Source: an uncultured Roseibium sp.
GTDB taxonomy: Bacteria; Pseudomonadota; Alphaproteobacteria; Rhizobiales; Stappiaceae
Assembly (NCBI RefSeq): GCF_947494555.1
Contig: NZ_CANLVF010000001.1
Coordinates: forward strand, 1,116,001 to 1,180,000
Reading direction: 5' to 3'
Length of the DNA stretch: 64,000 nt
Under the pieces are notes generated by a model. The model had not been told where the DNA came from. It saw only the letters and a list, made by a program, of their open reading frames with translations, and searched no databases. Positions 60,635 through 64,000 of this stretch are shown in pieces. The translations under genes and the position numbers were made by a program. The first letter of the stretch is position 1, and every line of letters begins with the position of its first letter.

Positions 60635-61816
60635 TCAAACGGACAAGTTTGACGACAGTCGTTCCGATCCTGTTTCGGCTTTTCGATAGGCGGTCGGCGT
60701 CTGGCCCGTAACCTTCTTGAATGCCGTGTAAAACGACGACCGGGAATTGAAACCGGCCTCCAGTGCGATAGCCAGTATCGTCTCGTCGCTCTCGCTCAAT
60801 CGGGTCTTCGCCGCTTCAATTCGATATCCGTTCACGAAATCAAAGAAATTCTGGCCAACTTCCTCGTTGAGCACCTGTGAAATGTAATTCTCGCTGACGC
60901 CTGTATGGCGGGCGAGTGCCCAAAGCGAGAGGTTTGGATCGAGATAAAGCGTGTCGCTGGCCATCGCCTTGCGCAGCTTTGCGGCAATGCGATCGGCGTC
61001 TTCATTCGTAAGGGCTGAATTGGCGTATCTTTGCCGGGAAACTGGCTGCACATCGCTTTCAGGCTGCAATCCCGGCCTTTGCCTCAGTCCCCAAACGGCG
61101 ACAATTGTCTGGACAATCAGATTGAGAACGTAATGGACGATAGTCGGCAATCCGCCATAGCCCGGCATGGCATATGAAAGAAGTGACGAAATCAGGCTCA
61201 GGATCCAATACGAGGCACCGATGCCGATGACGACAGTGATCCATCGCAGCTCTTTTTTCTCGGTGCTCGCAAACAGGTCCTTCAGTCGTGACCGATAGGC
61301 AACGAGACGGATGTAGATCAGCAGAATGTAAATGCCCCACTGGAGCCTGATCGCAATGTATTCCAGGAACCAGTATGACAGGTTGATTGCCTGCGCCGCC
61401 CCGGTCAATCGGTCTTCGGCGAGCCCGAAGATGCGGAATTCGGAGATCACCTGGTAAATCGCGATTGCAAGAAGGGTCAGGATGGCGCCGCCCGGCACCA
61501 GAAGATGCGGAAGAAAGCGCCTCGGCAGCGCATCATCTTCTGCTGTGAGTATCCAGACATACAGCCAGATCAGGGGCATGACGCTTGCCATGGCCAGCGC
61601 CCAAAGCCCATCCATCAAGGGCACCGTGGCGGGGGAAAAACTAATAAAGTGCAGTGCGGTTGGCAGTTCGGTGATCGCGGCGGCGACAAAAAAGGCGGCA
61701 AGAACGCGAAACAGGGTTTGGTTGCTGTCTTGCACCAGGCAGCACAAGGCTGCGAAGAGTGGCACCGTCATTGCCATTGTCGAAATCAACACAAGCAAGT
61801 GCTGTGAAGTTTCCAT
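60635..61816 (-). CDS. Membrane-anchored AraC-family regulator
   Basis: A 393-residue protein with two parts. Residues 5-240 contain seven hydrophobic helices (for example VLISTMAMTVPLFAALCCLV, LWALAMASVMPLIWLYVWIL, LQWGIYILLIYIRL and VHYVLNLIVQTIVAVWGL), an arrangement like 7TM-DISM sensors. Residues 280-390 are an AraC-type DNA-binding domain: LWALARHTGVSENYISQVLNEEVGQNFFDFVNGYRIEAAKTRLSESDETILAIALEAGFNSRSSFYTAFKKVTGQTPTAYRK. It must act on DNA near the membrane. The S41 homologue gene is the next one in the same direction (66 bp), so they may form a unit that senses an extracellular peptide or cell-wall signal. Confidence 0.87.
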   Translation of the reverse strand: METSQHLLVLISTMAMTVPLFAALCCLVQDSNQTLFRVLAAFFVAAAITELPTALHFISFSPATVPLMDGLWALAMASVMPLIWLYVWILTAEDDALPRRFLPHLLVPGGAILTLLAIAIYQVISEFRIFGLAEDRLTGAAQAINLSYWFLEYIAIRLQWGIYILLIYIRLVAYRSRLKDLFASTEKKELRWITVVIGIGASYWILSLISSLLSYAMPGYGGLPTIVHYVLNLIVQTIVAVWGLRQRPGLQPESDVQPVSRQRYANSALTNEDADRIAAKLRKAMASDTLYLDPNLSLWALARHTGVSENYISQVLNEEVGQNFFDFVNGYRIEAAKTRLSESDETILAIALEAGFNSRSSFYTAFKKVTGQTPTAYRKAETGSERLSSNLSV

Positions 61817-61976
61817 TGAACGCCCTCAGTCCCGCAAATGCTTGAAAAACCGTACCGCATCGTCAATTGCCAAAGGGAAATGGCAAGATCATGTCTTGCC
61901 ATTTCATAAGGTCAGCGATGACTTGCAGCCTGGATTGAAGGAGCGTTAGAGGTCAACGAGGCTGGTGATTACATCC

Positions 61977-62642
61977 TCATGATTCCCCGGCCATGAGCTT
62001 TTCCGCGTAATCGTCCATTGTGATCGTCCCGCCTTCTGCCTGCGTTTTTGCTCTTGCCTCGGCAGGGAGGGAGTCCTGTACCATGTCGATGCGCTTCCAG
62101 GACGGATGCGGCTGCTTGCCTTTTTCATCTGGAACGTAAGGGCTGTCGGCAACCCGCTTGTGCTTGTGAATGTAACGCGCGCAATTCAGAAAACATGCGG
62201 TCACGTCGACGCGAACGAGCATGTTCGCTCCCGGATACCGGGCAAGCTCAGGGTCGTCCTCGCTTAAGGTCGCGTTGCCCTGGACCCTTATGCGGTTCGG
62301 CGTTTCCATGTCGATGAACAACAAGCCGACTTTCGCAGCAGCCTTGATGTTGCCCATGGATTTGAACATGCCGTTGCCATCGTAACTCGGGAACACAAGC
62401 GTTTTCGGGTCAATCACCTTTACGATCCCGACTGGCCCGCCCTTGTAGCTGACCGTCGGCTCGCCGTCCGCGCTGACCGTCGATAAAAAGAAGAAATCCC
62501 TGCTTTCGATAAAGGGGATGTGAGGCTCTTCGATCTCGTCCCGCACGATTGCCGCGACGACCGTGTCGGCCAGTTTGCTGGTGCCGAAGCGTTCCTGCAA
62601 TTCGCGTTGTTGACTGGTATAGAATTCGTCAGATGTCAGCAT
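61977..62642 (-). CDS. Pyridoxamine 5'-phosphate oxidase-fold (PPOX) protein
   Basis: A 221-residue flavin-binding split-barrel protein. SRDFFFLSTVSADGEPTVSYKGGPVGIVKVIDPKTLVFPSYDGNGMFKSMGNIKAAAKVGLLFIDMETPNRIRVQGNATLSEDD is the core, with RxRVQG and the FMN-side GGPxGxV turn. LVRVDVTACFLNCARYIHKHKRV is a well conserved C-terminal block in the subgroup often linked with nitrilases. The start is ATG 62642, with GGAGG ideally placed; the frame to 62687 is longer but lacks a ribosome site. It is co-directional with and 66 bp downstream of the nitrilase gene. The reaction is unknown. Confidence 0.87.
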   Translation of the reverse strand: MLTSDEFYTSQQRELQERFGTSKLADTVVAAIVRDEIEEPHIPFIESRDFFFLSTVSADGEPTVSYKGGPVGIVKVIDPKTLVFPSYDGNGMFKSMGNIKAAAKVGLLFIDMETPNRIRVQGNATLSEDDPELARYPGANMLVRVDVTACFLNCARYIHKHKRVADSPYVPDEKGKQPHPSWKRIDMVQDSLPAEARAKTQAEGGTITMDDYAEKLMAGES

Positions 62643-62708
62643 CCTTGCCTCCGCAAAAGGAGATGAGGGTGTGCGGCGATCACACACCCACAGGGCCAGA
62701 TCAGCCCG

Positions 62709-63731
62709 TTACTCTGCCGCGTTCGCGACAACGCGCGCGTCGTCTTCCGCTTCAGGCTCGACAATCGTCCGGGCTGCTTCGTTGTCGAATGCCATCACCG
62801 GCGGGCTCGGTTTGCGGTTGAACATCAGCCTGAAGACATCCGGCCTTGAGTAGTGGCCACAAGGGTCGGCAGCTGCCTTGCCGATCGCGATCATGTTCAG
62901 ATCGATATCGGCAATGACGAGGCCTTCCTGGTCCGGCGGCAGGATTTCGCCGAGCGGTGCGCCGTCAGGTCCGAAGATGCGGGCATGGCCGCCACCGGTT
63001 TTGAGCAATTGCTGCTTCACCGGCGTGTCACAGAGAAACTCGGACATTTCCTCCGAGACGGTGGCGCAGGCGGCTATCACAAAACACTGGCCTTCAACGG
63101 CATAGATCCGGCTGGCGGCCTCGTTGACTTCCGGCCCGAGGGCATAGGCACCGCCTTCATAAAGCGAAAAGCTCGGCCAGGCTGCGACGTGGATCTGTTC
63201 ATTTTGCGAGAACATCGCGTATTTGTTGAGCGGCTGGATATGCTCCCAGCAGCAGAGGGCTCCGACCCGGCCCAGTTCCGTGTCATGAACAGACATGTCG
63301 CTGCCATCACCTTCGCCGAAAACCGTGCGTTCCACATGGGTGGGCTTCAGCTTGCGCCGCCGTGAAATCACATTTCCGTCGGGGCCGTAGTGCCACTGGC
63401 CCATATAAAGCGTTCCATTGACATTCCAGGAAACGCCCATGACGACGTGCATGTCGTTGTCCTTGGCCGCTTGCGCCAGGCGTTTGTCCTGCTCGCTACC
63501 CTCCTTGATGGAGTTAGCGGCGTAGCGCGGGACCAGAGGCATATACATGGCTGTCGCATCGAGCCAGATATACCAGGGATATCCCGGCAGATAGGTTTCG
63601 GGAAAGGCGATCAGCTTGACGCCCTTTGCGGCCGCTTCCTCGATCAGTCCGATGGCTTTGTCGACCGTCGCGTCGAGATCGAGAAAAACGGGGGCGGCTT
63701 GAACGGCCGCCGCCTTGAATGGTGCTGTCAC
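62709..63731 (-). CDS. Nitrilase family protein (aliphatic nitrilase/cyanide hydratase-like)
   Basis: A 340-residue carbon-nitrogen hydrolase. The catalytic triad is visible: Glu45 in FPETYLPGYPWYIWLD, Lys in RRRKLKPTHVERTVFGEGDGSD (residues 127-129) and Cys161 in GALCCWEHIQPLNKYAM. The FPETYLPGYPWY and GEGDGSD segments and the C-terminal GHYSRPDVFRLMFNR are typical of true nitrilases, which turn nitriles to acids plus ammonia. The start is GTG 63731: GGAGG lies 8 bases upstream, and the ATG next to it is followed at once by a stop. The longer frame to 63839 would remove the divergent promoter. A PPOX-type gene follows; an AraC-type regulator gene starts divergently at 63896. Confidence 0.92.
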   Translation of the reverse strand: MTAPFKAAAVQAAPVFLDLDATVDKAIGLIEEAAAKGVKLIAFPETYLPGYPWYIWLDATAMYMPLVPRYAANSIKEGSEQDKRLAQAAKDNDMHVVMGVSWNVNGTLYMGQWHYGPDGNVISRRRKLKPTHVERTVFGEGDGSDMSVHDTELGRVGALCCWEHIQPLNKYAMFSQNEQIHVAAWPSFSLYEGGAYALGPEVNEAASRIYAVEGQCFVIAACATVSEEMSEFLCDTPVKQQLLKTGGGHARIFGPDGAPLGEILPPDQEGLVIADIDLNMIAIGKAAADPCGHYSRPDVFRLMFNRKPSPPVMAFDNEAARTIVEPEAEDDARVVANAAE

Positions 63732-63895
63732 GTCACATCCTCCACAGCTTGATGTCCTGTGCCAGCTTGTCATATCCGGCGTGTCGAGACTTCGCGGTAC
63801 GCGCGGAAAAACCCGGCGATTTGAGCGCTTCAGCCGCAAAACTTCGCAAAATGAGCGGCCTGTGCTAGTCGTATTTCCGGAGGAGGTGTGCGCAG

Positions 63896-64000
63896 ATGGC
63901 GATTTTGCTGAGCACGAAAAGCGTCCGGCAAGATGAGAGTTTCGCTTTCTGGCGCGAAGCGGTCTGCGACGCGTATGTTCTGCTCGATTGTCAGTGCGAG
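63896..64000 (+). CDS. AraC-type transcriptional regulator, N-terminal fragment (cut by window edge)
   Basis: ATG 63896 follows GGAGGAGG (63879-63886) at 9 bases. The 35 visible codons read MAILLSTKSVRQDESFAFWREAVCDAYVLLDCQCE; the block FWREAVCDAYVxLDC is the usual start of the AraC_binding_2 domain in regulators of the AraC/XylS family. It is divergent from the nitrilase gene with a 164-bp gap. In several bacteria AraC-type proteins of this kind control a neighbouring nitrilase. The rest of the gene is outside the window. Confidence 0.75.
   Translation, partial: MAILLSTKSVRQDESFAFWREAVCDAYVLLDCQCE

Overview
The window reads as a chromosomal segment of an alphaproteobacterium, most likely a marine member of the Hyphomicrobiales close to Stappiaceae (Roseibium/Labrenzia-like). 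This is inferred from gene content, not from a marker gene: a giant growth-pole-ring (GPR/RgsE) homologue, an SbmA/BacA peptide transporter, the DgcN-DgcA D-glutamate pair, TRAP transporters, a CheZ-like protein and a TPP-riboswitch thiMD operon. Genes are dense, often joined by 4-nt stop/start overlaps, with strong third-position G+C. No rRNA, tRNA or CRISPR array was seen.

Layout. 0-11 kb: the end of adenine deaminase, a small membrane protein, an AAA ATPase, an acyl-CoA ligase, two EamA transporters, an orphan CoxL-like molybdenum hydroxylase subunit and SbmA/BacA. 11-15 kb: two small genes, then a TPP riboswitch controlling thiM-thiD and a TakP-like TRAP binding protein. 15-25 kb: FadL, an SDR with a degenerate active site, an LpxH-like phosphoesterase overlapping a GT4 glycosyltransferase, a threonine dehydratase-like enzyme, the CheZ-like protein, an MFS carrier and dgcN-dgcA. 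25-30 kb: a complete MCE/Mla-type lipid transporter operon (permease with fused STAS, ATPase, MCE protein, PqiC-like lipoprotein). 30-34 kb: a TRAP transporter (DctP-Q-M) divergent from a MarR regulator, with a candidate operator between them. 34-40 kb: the 2032-residue GPR-like protein, with 32 consecutive 11-residue repeats.

40-47 kb: a small conserved protein, an Hpt protein, an adrenodoxin-type ferredoxin, an MFS/AraC divergent pair, a methyl-accepting chemotaxis protein, and a 270-bp MITE-like element with 34-bp inverted ends beside a universal stress protein gene. 47-52 kb: a minus-strand run ycjX-ycjF-VWA(CoxE-like)-SABATH-type methyltransferase. 52-57 kb: a minus-strand group of a TIGR03032 protein, a UGT-like glycosyltransferase and an unusual FG-GAP protein whose calcium-loop repeats carry Tyr-Tyr-Gly runs. 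57-64 kb: a DUF4240 protein, a small HExxH protein, a membrane-anchored AraC regulator with an S41 peptidase homologue lacking the usual serine, a PPOX-fold protein, a nitrilase, and the start of a divergent AraC-type regulator cut by the window edge.

The least explained parts are the YYG/FG-GAP three-gene group, the VWA-methyltransferase overlap pair, the TRAP binding protein coupled to thiD and the MITE-like element.
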